DNA of 64,000 bases from Nakamurella lactea DSM 19367 (GTDB lineage: Bacteria > Actinomycetota > Actinomycetes > Mycobacteriales > Nakamurellaceae). Below are positions 37,600 to 47,286 of the stretch, one piece after another; position 1 is the first letter of the stretch; each line of letters opens with the position of its first letter. The translations under genes were made by a program, and so were the position numbers. The stretch spans positions 462,283 to 526,282 of the forward strand of contig NZ_AUFT01000005.1 in NCBI RefSeq assembly GCF_000426645.1. The letters are read 5' to 3'. Under the pieces are notes generated by a model, which searched no databases, was not told where the DNA came from, and was given only the letters and a program-made list of their open reading frames with translations.

Positions 37600-39182
37600 C
37601 GGCTCTGCTCCACGACCGGGATCGGGCCGGTCGGTGAATCATCGGGAGTCGGCGATGCGTCCGCCGCGGCCTCGGCGGACGGCCGGGCCGCGTTCTCGGC
37701 CCGCCGGGCTTCCTCAACCTGCCGGGCTTCCTCAACCTGGCGGGCTTCCTCAACCTGCCGGGCTTCCTCAACCTGCCGGGCTTCCTCAACCTGCCGGGCC
37801 TCGTCGGCCAGCTGCGCCTCCCGCTCCAGCAGCGCCTGGTCGACCAGCTCCCAGCGGTGCGGCTGGATCTGTACCGGCACCGGTTCGCCCCTGGCCGCGG
37901 CCAGCAGCACCACCGCCCTGGTCCGCAGCCACCAGGTGGTCATCCGCCAGAGTCCGATCGCCGTCAGCAGCGCCAGGGTGCCGAACGCCCAGCGGTAGGC
38001 GCCGACGGAGTGGATCTGCACCGGCCCGTCGATGCCGTCCAGGACCAGACCGACGGTGTAGACGCCGATCACCGCCCCGCAGAACCCGCCGATGTTCACC
38101 ATCCCGGTCGCGGTGGAGATCCGGTGCCGGGGGTTGTAGTCCCTGGCCAGCATGAAGGCCACCGCCGAGGCCGGACCGCCGATCGACAGCACGACCAGGA
38201 CGACGATCACCACCGCCAGCGGCGGCCGGCCACCCGGCCAGCCGATCAGCACGATCCAGCCCAGCAGGCAGGCGCCGGCGACCAGCACGGCAATCGGTGT
38301 GCGCGCCTCCGGACGCAGGGCAACGGCGCGACCGATGGTCAGGTTCGACACCAGCCCGACCAGCACCATCAACAACAACATCGATGACGCCGCCGACGCC
38401 GACAGGCCGATCGCCTGGGTGAGGTACGGGAAGCCCCAGAGGGTGGTGAACGCCACCGGCGCCGCCATGGTGGTCAGGTGCACCCAGAACCCGAGCCGAC
38501 CACCGGGCATCCGCCAGGCCGCCTTCACCTCGTCCCAGACCCGGGTCCCGGCCACCGGCGAGTCCGCGGCCACGGCCGCTACCTGCGTGAACGGGGCCGC
38601 GGTGGCCTTGCGGACCAGCAGCCCGACGTAGGCCAACGACAGCACCCCGGCTACCAGGAAGGTCGGGGTCCAGCCGAACTGGTGCAACATCGCGGTCAGC
38701 GGAATGGTCGCCACCAGGTTCCCGGCCGTCCCCAACAGACCCGTATAGGCGGTGATGATCGGGTATTGCCGCGGCGGGAACCAGCCGGCGGCCAGCCGCA
38801 GCACCGAGATGTAACACATCGCGTCGCCGGTGCCGAGCAGGCCGCGGGCCAGCAGGGCCAACGGGTAGGTGGTGACCAACGAGAAAAGGATCTGCGCGCA
38901 GCCCATGGTGACCGTCGCGGCCAGCAGCATCCGTCGCGGCCCGAACCGGTCGACCAGGATCCCGGTCGGCACCTGCATCAGTGCGTACAGGCCGAGTTGC
39001 AGCATCACGAACGAACTGAGCTGGCCGGCGGTCAGGTGGAAGCGCTCGGCGGCCTGCGGCCCGGCCACGCCCAGCGACGAACGGTGGAAGACGGCCAGCA
39101 CGTAGACGCCCGCGCCGACGCCCCAGATCATCCAGGCACGGCGGGGCGCAGCGGTCGGTCTGACGGGCGGGGTGATGCTCAC
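37596..39182 (-). CDS. MFS transporter with C-terminal repeat tail
   Basis: 528 residues, 12 predicted membrane segments, with the MFS motif A-like VDRFGPRRM after segment 2 and a nitrate/oxalate-transporter-like N-terminus. Substrate unknown. After the last membrane segment a cytoplasmic tail of ~75 residues contains five EARQVE hexapeptides in tandem, likely a charged helix or coiled coil, then a disordered Pro/Asp end. GTG at 39182 overlaps the nrnA stop (GTGA) and the stop overlaps the truB start. Confidence 0.85.
   Translation of the reverse strand: MSITPPVRPTAAPRRAWMIWGVGAGVYVLAVFHRSSLGVAGPQAAERFHLTAGQLSSFVMLQLGLYALMQVPTGILVDRFGPRRMLLAATVTMGCAQILFSLVTTYPLALLARGLLGTGDAMCYISVLRLAAGWFPPRQYPIITAYTGLLGTAGNLVATIPLTAMLHQFGWTPTFLVAGVLSLAYVGLLVRKATAAPFTQVAAVAADSPVAGTRVWDEVKAAWRMPGGRLGFWVHLTTMAAPVAFTTLWGFPYLTQAIGLSASAASSMLLLMVLVGLVSNLTIGRAVALRPEARTPIAVLVAGACLLGWIVLIGWPGGRPPLAVVIVVLVVLSIGGPASAVAFMLARDYNPRHRISTATGMVNIGGFCGAVIGVYTVGLVLDGIDGPVQIHSVGAYRWAFGTLALLTAIGLWRMTTWWLRTRAVVLLAAARGEPVPVQIQPHRWELVDQALLEREAQLADEARQVEEARQVEEARQVEEARQVEEARQVEEARRAENAARPSAEAAADASPTPDDSPTGPIPVVEQSR
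37703..37792. repeat. Five 18-bp tandem repeats in MFS gene
   Basis: GCCGGGCTTCCTCAACCT is repeated five times (37703-37792) with one mismatch (GGC for GCC in copy 3). The unit is a multiple of three, so copy-number change would lengthen or shorten the EARQVE helix without frameshift. Confidence 0.85.
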
Positions 39183-40189
39183 GCCTCGTCGCTCACCGCG
39201 CCGGGACCGTCCAGCGCCTGGGTCAGCGCGGCGATCGCACCCTGATAGTCCCCCCGCCAGGTGAAGCCCGCAGCCTGCGGATGCCCGCCGCCGCCCAGCG
39301 CGATGGCGGCGACACCGACCCGGACACCGTCCCGGGACCGCAGCGAGACCTGCCATTCGTCCGCCGCACTCTGCTTGAGCACCGCCGCGGCGGCGGCCTC
39401 GCTGGTGGTGCGCAGGATGTCGATCACCGAATCCGCCTCCTCCTGGCGCAGACCGGCGGAATCCCGCAGGGTGACGCAGGTGTGCACCAGTCCGCGGCCG
39501 CCGAGTGCCAGCGGGTCCAGCACGGCCCGGCCCAGAACTGCCGACAGCAGACCGAGCCAGCCGAACGGGTGACTGTCGGTGATGGCCTGGAGCAGCTCGG
39601 CCGGCCGCGCACCGGCCGCCATCAGCCTGGCGGCAAGCACGTGTGCCGCGGCGGATCCGTGCCGGAACCCGCCGGTGTCGGTCGCCAGTCCGGCGTACAG
39701 CAGCGCGGCCAGATCGGCGTCCAACGGGACGCCGAGCTCCGAGAGCAGCGCATCGACCAGCACCACGGTGGCATCGGCGGAGGGGTCGACCAGGTGATGC
39801 TGCCCGAAGTAGGTGTTGGACGCGTGGTGGTCGATCACCAACAGCGGCACGTCTCCGTCGAACAGTGACGCCAACCGGCCCAACCGCTCGGCGGACCCGG
39901 CGTCGACACTCACCAGCAGGTCGAGGCCGGACGTACCAGCCTGCAGCCATCGCTCGGCCGGGGTCACCAGATCGACTCCGGGCAGTCCGGACAACGACTG
40001 CGGGATGGCGCCGGGGACGTCGAAGCTGACGGAGACCTCGGCGCCCCGCCGACCCAGCGCCAGGCCGAGGGTCAGGGCGGACCCGAGCGAGTCGGCATCG
40101 GGGTTGTTGTGCGCCAGCAGCAGCACCGACCGCGCCGATCCGAGCAACCGGGCCGCCCCGGTCAGATCAGCGCGCTGATCAGCGATCAC
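39179..40189 (-). CDS. nrnA: Bifunctional oligoribonuclease and PAP phosphatase
   Basis: DHH/DHHA1 phosphoesterase degrading nano-RNA and 3'-phosphoadenosine 5'-phosphate, matching the gene that follows rbfA in mycobacteria. 336 residues: AHNNPDADSLGS, DHHASN and GGGGHPQAAGF. GTG at 40189 overlaps the rbfA stop (GTGA). Confidence 0.95.
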   Translation of the reverse strand: MIADQRADLTGAARLLGSARSVLLLAHNNPDADSLGSALTLGLALGRRGAEVSVSFDVPGAIPQSLSGLPGVDLVTPAERWLQAGTSGLDLLVSVDAGSAERLGRLASLFDGDVPLLVIDHHASNTYFGQHHLVDPSADATVVLVDALLSELGVPLDADLAALLYAGLATDTGGFRHGSAAAHVLAARLMAAGARPAELLQAITDSHPFGWLGLLSAVLGRAVLDPLALGGRGLVHTCVTLRDSAGLRQEEADSVIDILRTTSEAAAAAVLKQSAADEWQVSLRSRDGVRVGVAAIALGGGGHPQAAGFTWRGDYQGAIAALTQALDGPGAVSDEA

Positions 40190-40812
40190 CTGCGGGCTGC
40201 CTCCTCGTTCACATCCACGCCAGCAGCATCTTCGTCGGTGGCGTCTTCGTCGGTGGCGTCCTCGTCGGTGGCGTCCGCGTCAGCAGCGTCCGCGTCAGCA
40301 GCGTCCGCGTCAGCAGCGTCCGCGTCAGCATCAGTGGCGTCATCGTCAGCAGTGTCCTCGTCGGCGTCGAGTTCGTCGAGACCCTCGATGTCCTCCCGAG
40401 GCACCCGGTAGGGGTCGGCGTCACCCGCGTAGGCCTTGTCGGCGGCCTGCTGTGCGATCGCGGCGTCGGCGGCCTTGGCGGCCGCGAGCAGAGCCTCGAT
40501 GTGCTTGGAGGTGTCCGGCACCCGGTCCAGCTTGAACGCCAGGGTCGGGGTGAACTTGATCCCGGTCTGCTTGCCGACGGCGCTGCGCAGCACGCCGGTC
40601 GCGCTGGCGAGCGCGGCCTCGGTGGACTGCAGTTCCTCGTCGTCGCCGTAGACGGTGTAGTAGACGGTCGCCTCACGCAGATCCGGCGTCACCGTCGCGG
40701 CGGTGACGGTGATCATCGCCAGCCGGGGGTCCTTGACCTGATGCTCCAGTTCGGTGGCCACGATGGCGGCGATCCGCTTCGCCAGTCTGCGGGCCCGTGC
40801 GCTGTCGGCCAT
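40186..40812 (-). CDS. rbfA: Ribosome-binding factor A with acidic tail
   Basis: KH-like factor for late 30S maturation. 208 residues, against ~120-150 usual. The core (1-120) has the family segment VKDPRLAMITVTA and KRIAAIVATELEH. Residues ~135-208 form a very acidic Asp/Glu/Ala/Thr tail built of five-residue repeats (ADADA, ATDED). ATG at 40812; a strong hairpin separates it from infB. Confidence 0.93.
   Translation of the reverse strand: MADSARARRLAKRIAAIVATELEHQVKDPRLAMITVTAATVTPDLREATVYYTVYGDDEELQSTEAALASATGVLRSAVGKQTGIKFTPTLAFKLDRVPDTSKHIEALLAAAKAADAAIAQQAADKAYAGDADPYRVPREDIEGLDELDADEDTADDDATDADADAADADAADADAADADATDEDATDEDATDEDAAGVDVNEEAARR
40226..40330. repeat. Seven 15-bp tandem repeats in rbfA
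   Basis: Three units of the GCGTCTTCGTCGGTG type followed by four identical GCGTCCGCGTCAGCA units (40226-40330). They encode the acidic five-residue repeats of RbfA in frame. Confidence 0.85.
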
Positions 40813-40854
40813 GCCCTCACCTCTTCCATGAAATCTATTGCTGCCCGAACCGGT

Positions 40855-40885
40855 CGCCGGCCGCCCGGGGTGCGGGCGGCCGGCG
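40855..40885 (-). terminator. Perfect 13-bp hairpin between infB and rbfA
   Basis: CGCCGGCCGCCCG (40855-40867) pairs with 40873-40885 around a 5-base loop, 22 bases after the infB stop and 42 bases before rbfA. There is no T-run; calculated by eye it is the strongest hairpin of the cluster. It could attenuate rbfA-nrnA-MFS-truB or be an RNA processing site. Confidence 0.7.
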
Positions 40886-40907
40886 ATCGGCCGGTGGTGA
40901 AACTCGC

Positions 40908-43754
40908 TCAGCTGCGCGGCTTCTCGCGCATCTCGTAGGTCTCGATGGTGTCCTGGACCTCGATGTTGTTCCACGAGCCGAGGCCGATGCCGCATTCGAA
41001 GCCCTCGCGGACCTCGGTGACGTCGTCCTTGAACCGGCGCAGCGAGTCGATCTGCAGGTTGTCGTTGATCACCACACCGTTGCGCAGCAACCGCGCCTTG
41101 GCGTTCCGGCGGATCTCGCCGTCCCGCACGATACAGCCGGCGATGTTGCCGAACTTGCTGCTGCGGAAGACCTCTCGGACCTCCGCCGAGCCGGTCTGGA
41201 CCTCTTCGAACTCGGGCTTGAGCATGCCCTTGAGGGCGTTCTCGACCTCGTCGATGGCCTGGTAGATCACCGTGTAGTACCGGATGTCGACGCCCTCGCG
41301 GTCCGCCAACTCCTGCACGCCACGCACCGGCTTCACGTTGAAGCCGATGACGATGGCCTCGGTGGTGGCGGCCAGGTTGATGTCGTCCTGGGTGATGCCA
41401 CCGACGCCGCGGTGCACGACCCGCAGATCGACCTCGTCGCCGACGTCGATCTTCAGCAGCGAGTCCTCCAGCGCCTCGACGGTGCCGGAGTTGTCGCCCT
41501 TGATGATCATCGTGAGCTGTTCGATCTTCTTCTCCGCAAGCGCGGTCGACAGATCTTCCAGAGTGATCCGGCGCCGGTTGGCGACCTGGGCCTTGCGGGC
41601 CCTGGCCTGGCGCTCCTGGGCGACCTGGCGGGCCACCCGATCCTCATCGACCACCATGAACGAGTCGCCGGCACCGGGCACCGAGGTGAACCCGAGCACC
41701 TGCACGGGCCGCGACGGCAGCGCCTCCTTGACCCTGGCCCCGGTGTCGTCGAACATCGCCCGCACCCGGCCGTAAGCCTCGCCGGCCACCACCGAATCGC
41801 CCTCGTGCAGCGTGCCGCGCTGCACCAGCACGGTCGCCACCGCACCACGGCCGCGGTCCAGGTGCGCCTCGATGGCAACACCCTGCGCTTCCATGTTCGG
41901 GTTCGCCCGTAGATCCAGCGCCGCGTCCGCGGTCAACAGGATCGCCTCGAGCAGCGCGTCCAGGTTGAGCTTCTCCCTGGCCGATACCTCGACGAACATC
42001 GTCTCGCCGCCGTACTCCTCGGCGACCAGCCCGTACTCGGTGAGCTGCTGACGGATCTTGTCCGGGTTCGCGCCCTCCTTGTCGATCTTGTTGATCGCCA
42101 CCACGATCGGCACATCGGCCGCCTTGGCGTGGTTGATCGCCTCCACCGTCTGCGGCATCACGCCGTCGTCGGCGGCGACCACCAGCACCACGATGTCGGT
42201 CGACTTGGTGCCGCGGGCACGCATGGCGGTGAACGCCTCGTGGCCCGGGGTGTCGATGAAGGTGATGAGCCGCTCGTTGCCCTCCAGCTCGGTGGCGACC
42301 TGGTACGCGCCGATGTGCTGGGTGATGCCGCCGGCCTCACGGTCGACGACGTTGGTATCCCGGAAGGCGTCCAGCAGCTTGGTCTTGCCGTGATCGACGT
42401 GGCCCATCACGGTGACGACCGGCGGCCGCACCTCCAGGTCGTCCTCGCCGCCGTCGTTGTCGCCGAAGGTCAGGTCGAACGAATCCAGCAGCTCGCGGTC
42501 CTCGTCCTCCGGGGACACGATCTCGACCTCGAAGCCCATCTCGGTGCCGAGCAGCTCCAGCACGTCGTCGGAGACCGACTGGGTGGCCGTCACCATTTCG
42601 CCGAGGCTGAACAGCGCCTTCACCATCGAGGCTGGGTTGGCATCGATCTTGTCGGCGAAGTCGGACAGCGACGAGCCTCGGGCGAGCCGGATGGTCCGAC
42701 CGTTGCCGCGCGGCAACATCACATCGCCGATGGCCGGCGCCTGCATGTTGTCGAATTCCTGCCGACGCTGCTTCTTGGACTTGCGGCCCTTACGCGCCGC
42801 GCCGCCCTTGCGACCGAACGCGCCGGGAGCGTTGCCCCGGCCCGCGCCACCGCCACCGGGACGACCGCCGCCGCCACCGCGGTAACCACCGCCACCGGCG
42901 GGTGCACCGCCGCCGGCCGGTGCGCCACCGGGACCGCGGTATCCACCGCCGCCACCGGGGCCGCCGGGACGACCGGCAGCCGGCGGGCGACCGCCGGGAG
43001 TACCGGGACGAGGAGCGCCACCGGGCACGCCGGGGCGGGCGCCGGGACGTGGGCCGCCGGCGCCGGGTGCGCCGTCGGCCCTGGCCGGCGGACGCGGAGC
43101 GCCGGGGACGCCGCCGGGGCGCGGCGGAGCGGCACTGCGGAACGGGTTGTTGCCCATCCGGGGCGGACGCGGGGCGCCGGGAACGCCGCCGGTCGGACGC
43201 GGACGTGCGGAGCCGCCGTCGGTGACGGGGGTCGGTACCGAGCCTGCGCTCTCCGGCGCCGCCGGCTTGGCGGCGGGCGCCGGTGCCGGAGCGGCTGCGG
43301 CCGGGGCGGGCGCCGGGCTGGCCGGCGCTGACGGCGCCGGGTTCGCGGCCGCAGCCGGGGCGGCCGGTGCGGGAGCCTTCGCCGCGGGGGCGACCGGCGC
43401 AGGAGTGCTGGGCGCCGGGGCCGCTGCGGGCGCCGGCGTCGGCGCGGCCGCGGCCGGTTCGGCCGGAGCCGGAGCGGCGGGTGCCGCCGGGCGCGCGCCG
43501 GGCCGGGGTGCGGTCGAGGTGCCGTTGGCCTTGACGGCGCCGCCGGAGGCCGCGCCGTTGCCGGCCGCGGACTTCTCCGGGGTGCCCTTCTCGGGGGCCG
43601 GGAATGCGTCGCGCAGCTTGCGCACGACGGGTGCTTCGATGGTGGAGGACGCGGACTTGACGAATTCGCCGAGCTCCTGGAGCTTGGCGATCACATCCTT
43701 GCTGGACTGTCCGAGTTCCTTTGCAATTGCGCTGACGCGGGCCTTGCCTGCCAC
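40908..43754 (-). CDS. infB: Translation initiation factor IF-2
   Basis: GTPase placing initiator tRNA on the 30S subunit. 948 residues: IF2-N domain ([20 protein letters not shown]), a long disordered Pro/Ala/Gly linker (~60-330, with Gly-Gly-Tyr-Arg-Gly blocks), a basic [12 protein letters not shown] segment, a G domain with GHVDHGKT near 446, DTPGHEAF and NKID, then domains II-IV. GTG at 43754 is preferred to the ATG four codons earlier since GAGGAGA precedes it and family members begin VAGKARV. Confidence 0.97.
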   Translation of the reverse strand: MAGKARVSAIAKELGQSSKDVIAKLQELGEFVKSASSTIEAPVVRKLRDAFPAPEKGTPEKSAAGNGAASGGAVKANGTSTAPRPGARPAAPAAPAPAEPAAAAPTPAPAAAPAPSTPAPVAPAAKAPAPAAPAAAANPAPSAPASPAPAPAAAAPAPAPAAKPAAPESAGSVPTPVTDGGSARPRPTGGVPGAPRPPRMGNNPFRSAAPPRPGGVPGAPRPPARADGAPGAGGPRPGARPGVPGGAPRPGTPGGRPPAAGRPGGPGGGGGYRGPGGAPAGGGAPAGGGGYRGGGGGRPGGGGAGRGNAPGAFGRKGGAARKGRKSKKQRRQEFDNMQAPAIGDVMLPRGNGRTIRLARGSSLSDFADKIDANPASMVKALFSLGEMVTATQSVSDDVLELLGTEMGFEVEIVSPEDEDRELLDSFDLTFGDNDGGEDDLEVRPPVVTVMGHVDHGKTKLLDAFRDTNVVDREAGGITQHIGAYQVATELEGNERLITFIDTPGHEAFTAMRARGTKSTDIVVLVVAADDGVMPQTVEAINHAKAADVPIVVAINKIDKEGANPDKIRQQLTEYGLVAEEYGGETMFVEVSAREKLNLDALLEAILLTADAALDLRANPNMEAQGVAIEAHLDRGRGAVATVLVQRGTLHEGDSVVAGEAYGRVRAMFDDTGARVKEALPSRPVQVLGFTSVPGAGDSFMVVDEDRVARQVAQERQARARKAQVANRRRITLEDLSTALAEKKIEQLTMIIKGDNSGTVEALEDSLLKIDVGDEVDLRVVHRGVGGITQDDINLAATTEAIVIGFNVKPVRGVQELADREGVDIRYYTVIYQAIDEVENALKGMLKPEFEEVQTGSAEVREVFRSSKFGNIAGCIVRDGEIRRNAKARLLRNGVVINDNLQIDSLRRFKDDVTEVREGFECGIGLGSWNNIEVQDTIETYEMREKPRS

Positions 43755-43862
43755 TGCTCTCCTCACGGTGAGGGCCGGCGACAGGATGGATTCCGGTGCG
43801 CGCGACCCCTGGTTAGTTGCTGCTCATCGCTGGGGCTTCACTGGGTGCTCACGATGCTGTGC

Positions 43863-44204
43863 TCACGAGGTGTCAACCTGCTCTCTGTCTTCACGGACCT
43901 GATCGGTCAGGTACGCGTGAACCAATTCGGTGTCGAGCTGTGCTCCCGGACGGACCCGCAGGGCCCGTCCGATCGCTCGACGACGTTCTGCCGTCTGAAG
44001 ACATCCGGGGTCCGGATGTATCCAGGCGCCGCGACCGGGGAGTCGCCGCCGCGGGTCGGGAACGACCGTGGCGATGTCGACAGCACCTGCGTCGGTGCCG
44101 TCGGCGACCGCGGTCGGTCTGATGACCATGCGGAGCAGAACACCGGGCCGTTCCGTCTGACGGCATCCCACACAGGTGCGCCGGGAGTCGGAACGGTCCG
44201 ACAC
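43863..44204 (-). CDS. YlxR family RNA-binding protein
   Basis: 113 residues of DUF448/YlxR, encoded between nusA and infB in most Gram-positive bacteria. Landmarks are RTCVGCRQ near the N-terminus and LPGRGAWIHPDPGCL. Some homologues bind RNA or nucleoid-associated sites; its role in this species is unproven. GTG start at 44204 without a clear Shine-Dalgarno site, 27 bases after the nusA stop. Confidence 0.9.
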   Translation of the reverse strand: MSDRSDSRRTCVGCRQTERPGVLLRMVIRPTAVADGTDAGAVDIATVVPDPRRRLPGRGAWIHPDPGCLQTAERRRAIGRALRVRPGAQLDTELVHAYLTDQVREDREQVDTS

Positions 44205-44231
44205 AGGAGTCTACGCCCGCCCGGTCGGTGC

Positions 44232-45290
44232 TCAGGACCCGGCGCCGCGGGCGGCGTCCGGCCCCGACGTCGGTGCGTCGCCGGCGGCCGATACCGCCGG
44301 AGCTTCGGTGCTCTGCTGGGCATCACTGCGGATGTCGATGCGCCAGCCGGTGAGTCGGGCGGCCAGCCGTGCGTTCTGCCCTTCCTTCCCGATCGCCAGC
44401 GACAGTTGGAAATCGGGGACGACCACCCTGGCCGCCTTGGCCACCGGGTCGACGACGGTGACGGACACCACTTGCGACGGAGACAGCGCGTTGCCGACGA
44501 AGGTGGCCGGATCGTCGTCGTGGTCGATGATGTCGATCTTCTCGCCGTTCAGCTCGCTCATCACCGCCCGCACCCGGGAACCCATCGGGCCGATACAGGC
44601 GCCCTTGGCGTTGACGCCGGACACCATGGGCCGGACAGCGATTTTCGTCCGGTGGCCGGACTCGCGGGCAACAGCGGTGATCTCGACGCTGCCGTCGGCG
44701 ATCTCCGGGACCTCGAGGGCGAACAACTTGCGCACCAGGTTCGGATGGGTCCGCGACAGGGTGATCTGGGGGCCCTTGGCGCCACGGGCGACCGACACCA
44801 CGTAGCAACGCAGCCGCTGGCCGTGCACGTACTTCTCGCCCGGCACCTGCTCGGCCGCCGGGATGATCCCCTCGACGTCGCCGAGGCTGACGACCACTAC
44901 GCCGCGGGCGTTGACCCTGGCGTCGGCCGAAACGGTGCCGGTGATGAGCTCGTGCTCGCTGCCGGCGAAATCGCCGAACACCCGCTCGTTGTCGGCGTCC
45001 CGGAACCGCTGGGTGAACACCTGCCGGGCGGTGCTGGCGGCGATCCGGCCGAAGTCGTCAGGGGTGTCATCCCATTCGCGGACCAGGTTGCCGTCGGCGT
45101 CGAGTTCACCGGCCAGCACCCGGATCATCCCGGAGGTGCGGTCGACCTCGACCCTGGCCTGGCTCTGGTGCCCCTCGGTGTGCCGGTACGCGGTGAGCAG
45201 CGCCGCCTCCAGCGTCTCGATGAGCGATTCGACCGGAATATCCTTCTCGGCCGCCAACAATCTCAGGTTGGCGATGTCAACGCTCTTCAT
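44232..45290 (-). CDS. nusA: Transcription termination/antitermination factor NusA
   Basis: 352 residues: N-terminal RNA-polymerase-binding domain, S1 domain ([20 protein letters not shown]), KH1/KH2 ([40 protein letters not shown]). It lacks the C-terminal acidic repeats of enterobacterial NusA, as normal for actinobacteria. ATG at 45290 follows GGGAGG and overlaps rimP by 14 bases. Confidence 0.97.
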   Translation of the reverse strand: MKSVDIANLRLLAAEKDIPVESLIETLEAALLTAYRHTEGHQSQARVEVDRTSGMIRVLAGELDADGNLVREWDDTPDDFGRIAASTARQVFTQRFRDADNERVFGDFAGSEHELITGTVSADARVNARGVVVVSLGDVEGIIPAAEQVPGEKYVHGQRLRCYVVSVARGAKGPQITLSRTHPNLVRKLFALEVPEIADGSVEITAVARESGHRTKIAVRPMVSGVNAKGACIGPMGSRVRAVMSELNGEKIDIIDHDDDPATFVGNALSPSQVVSVTVVDPVAKAARVVVPDFQLSLAIGKEGQNARLAARLTGWRIDIRSDAQQSTEAPAVSAAGDAPTSGPDAARGAGS

Positions 45291-45990
45291 CGTCGAGCCC
45301 TCCCTCAGCGTCCAGTTCGATCGCAGCTGCCCGGTCGGCGCCGTCGTCGTCAGTGCTCTCATCGTCGGCGCTGTCGTCGTCACCGAAGTCACCGTCATCG
45401 TCGTCGTCACCGAAGTCATCGTCGGTGCCGTCATTGTCGGTGCCGTCCGACAGCAGGGCCGAGCTTCGCGGGTCGGCGGCCAGCGCAGCCCGGACGGCGG
45501 CCGACGGGCCGGAGAAGTCGACCTCGACCCGCGCCTTGGCGATCTCATCGAACGGCAGGGTGAGGGGCTCGATTCCCGACTTGCCGGTCAACAAATCGAC
45601 TCCGCCGTCGGTGATGCCGACCACCCGTCCGGTGACGGTGCGTCCGTCGACCGTGGTGGCGGTGATCAGCCGGGTACCGGCCCGCCGGAAGTGCCGCGGC
45701 TGGGTGAGCGGGCGGCCGACCCCGGGACTGGTCACCTCGAGCGTGTAGGGCAGTGCACCGACCGCGCCGGCGGCATCCGGACCGGCGGCCTCATCGGCAT
45801 CGAACTCCTCGGACAGCCGACGGCTCACCTCGGCCGCATCGTCGAGGGCGACCCCGGTGTCCGAGTCGATGACGACCTTCACCAGTCGGCGTCGGCCGGC
45901 ACTCACCACAGCGAAGTCCTCGAGGTCGAAACCCTTCTCGCCCGCGATCCTGTTCGCCAGTTCCCGCCACCGCTGCTCGCCGGCCGCCAT
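45277..45990 (-). CDS. rimP: Ribosome maturation factor RimP with acidic tail
   Basis: Needed for 30S assembly. 237 residues, ~60-70 longer than usual RimP. Core: [46 protein letters not shown]. Residues ~185-237 form an Asp-rich tail ([20 protein letters not shown] and continuing). ATG at 45990 follows GAGGAG. First gene of the minus-strand operon, with a divergent lipoprotein gene upstream. Confidence 0.95.
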   Translation of the reverse strand: MAAGEQRWRELANRIAGEKGFDLEDFAVVSAGRRRLVKVVIDSDTGVALDDAAEVSRRLSEEFDADEAAGPDAAGAVGALPYTLEVTSPGVGRPLTQPRHFRRAGTRLITATTVDGRTVTGRVVGITDGGVDLLTGKSGIEPLTLPFDEIAKARVEVDFSGPSAAVRAALAADPRSSALLSDGTDNDGTDDDFGDDDDDGDFGDDDSADDESTDDDGADRAAAIELDAEGGLDDEER

Positions 45991-46158
45991 GATCTCCTCG
46001 CCTGTGTAGTTGTCTGCCGCAGTCGATTTCCGCCGCGCTTCCTGCACCGTCCAGCTGAGCTTATCGCCCGCGACGGCCGCGGCACAGCCACCGCCGCCGG
46101 ACACCCTGGTCGCGCACCGGTGACCGCGACAGCGCCGATCGGCTGCCATGATGGTGCG

Positions 46159-46692
46159 GTGCAACACGACGACACCGACCGGGCAGAACGCGCCGGCGCC
46201 GCCGTCGCCCGCCGCACCCTGCTCGGGGTGGCCGGCGCCGCGGCACTGCTGGCCACCGCCGGCTGCAACCCGTTCTCCACCACCAGGACCACCAGGACGG
46301 TCACCCAGACGGCGCCCGAGCCGATCGACCCGATGGAGACGCTGATCGCGATGACCCGGCTGCACCTGCTGCGGTTGCAGGCGGGCGAGGAACTCGGCGG
46401 CGCGACGGCGAAGAAGCTCGCGCCGCTGGCGGCCGACCGGTCCGATCACCTGACCCGGCTGCTGGCCGAGCAGGCCCGGGTCAACCGCACCAAGCCGTCG
46501 GCGGCGGGAACCGCCGGCCAGTCGGTGCCGGCACCGAAGACGCCAGCGGCGGCGGCGCAGTCGGCCGCCGACGATGCCGCCGCCGCCCAGCTGGCCTTCA
46601 GCGACCAGCTCGGTAACGTCTCGAAGTTCCGGGCGGCCATGTTCGCCTCCATTGCCGCGTGTCTGGCCACTCACCGGGTGGTATTGACATGA
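46159..46692 (+). CDS. Lipoprotein, ferritin-like, upstream of DUF4439 gene
   Basis: 177 residues. A twin-arginine type signal (ARRTLLGVAGAAALLATAGC) ends in the lipobox ATAGC, so lipid attachment at Cys is predicted. The mature part is helical (METLIAMTRLHLLRLQAGEE, then FSDQLGNVSKFRAAMFASIA), like the first half of a ferritin-like bundle. In mycobacteria two genes also lie between rimP and proS at this place. Function unknown. GTG start at 46159; the stop overlaps the next start (ATGA). Confidence 0.72.
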   Translation: MQHDDTDRAERAGAAVARRTLLGVAGAAALLATAGCNPFSTTRTTRTVTQTAPEPIDPMETLIAMTRLHLLRLQAGEELGGATAKKLAPLAADRSDHLTRLLAEQARVNRTKPSAAGTAGQSVPAPKTPAAAAQSAADDAAAAQLAFSDQLGNVSKFRAAMFASIAACLATHRVVLT

Positions 46693-47249
46693 CCTCGGCC
46701 GAACCGACACCGGTCGCGCCGACTCCCGGTTCGTCATCGACTTCGGCGCCCACCGGTGCCGGTTCGGCACCGGCCGACGGCGGCGCCGGTACGTCGGCAC
46801 CGGCCGACAACGCTCCGCTGACGAAGGACGAAGGCGCTGCCCTCCAGTTGGCCCTCGGCACGGAGAACGCGGCCATCTGGGCCTACGCGCTGGTGGCGGC
46901 GAACGACGTCGACGATACGGATACCGTCGCCGCGATGCGGGCCGCCCACCTGATGGCCAGGGACGCCGCCGCTTCCCGGCTGATCGCCGGCGGCGTCACG
47001 CCGAAGGCACCGGCACCGGCCTACGCGACGCCGAAGGTCACCGACGTGGCCACCGCCAGAAAGCTGGCGATCAGCATCGAGGACGACTGCGCGGCGGCCT
47101 GGCACTCGGTGGTCGGCCGGACCGATCGGGCTGAGCTGCGGGCGTTCGCGGCCGCCGCCCTGGCCGAGGCCGCCGTGCGCACCGTGCAGTGGAAGCAGCT
47201 GGCGAAGGTCGCCAAGCCGACCGAGCCGTTCCCCGGCGAGTCCGGCTGA
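46689..47249 (+). CDS. DUF4439 ferritin-like protein
   Basis: 186 residues: a Pro/Ser/Ala-rich disordered start (1-50), then a helical bundle with LQLALGTENAAIWAYALVAA and AHLMARDAAASRLIAGG, the DUF4439 pattern; the putative metal ligands E (TENAAIWAYA) and H (AAHLMARD) are present. ATG at 46689 overlaps the preceding lipoprotein gene by 4 bases. Role unknown; it has no signal peptide of its own. Confidence 0.8.
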   Translation: MTSAEPTPVAPTPGSSSTSAPTGAGSAPADGGAGTSAPADNAPLTKDEGAALQLALGTENAAIWAYALVAANDVDDTDTVAAMRAAHLMARDAAASRLIAGGVTPKAPAPAYATPKVTDVATARKLAISIEDDCAAAWHSVVGRTDRAELRAFAAAALAEAAVRTVQWKQLAKVAKPTEPFPGESG

Positions 47250-47286
47250 GCCCGCGGACCTCTCCGACGACGAGCCGCCGCGGCGG

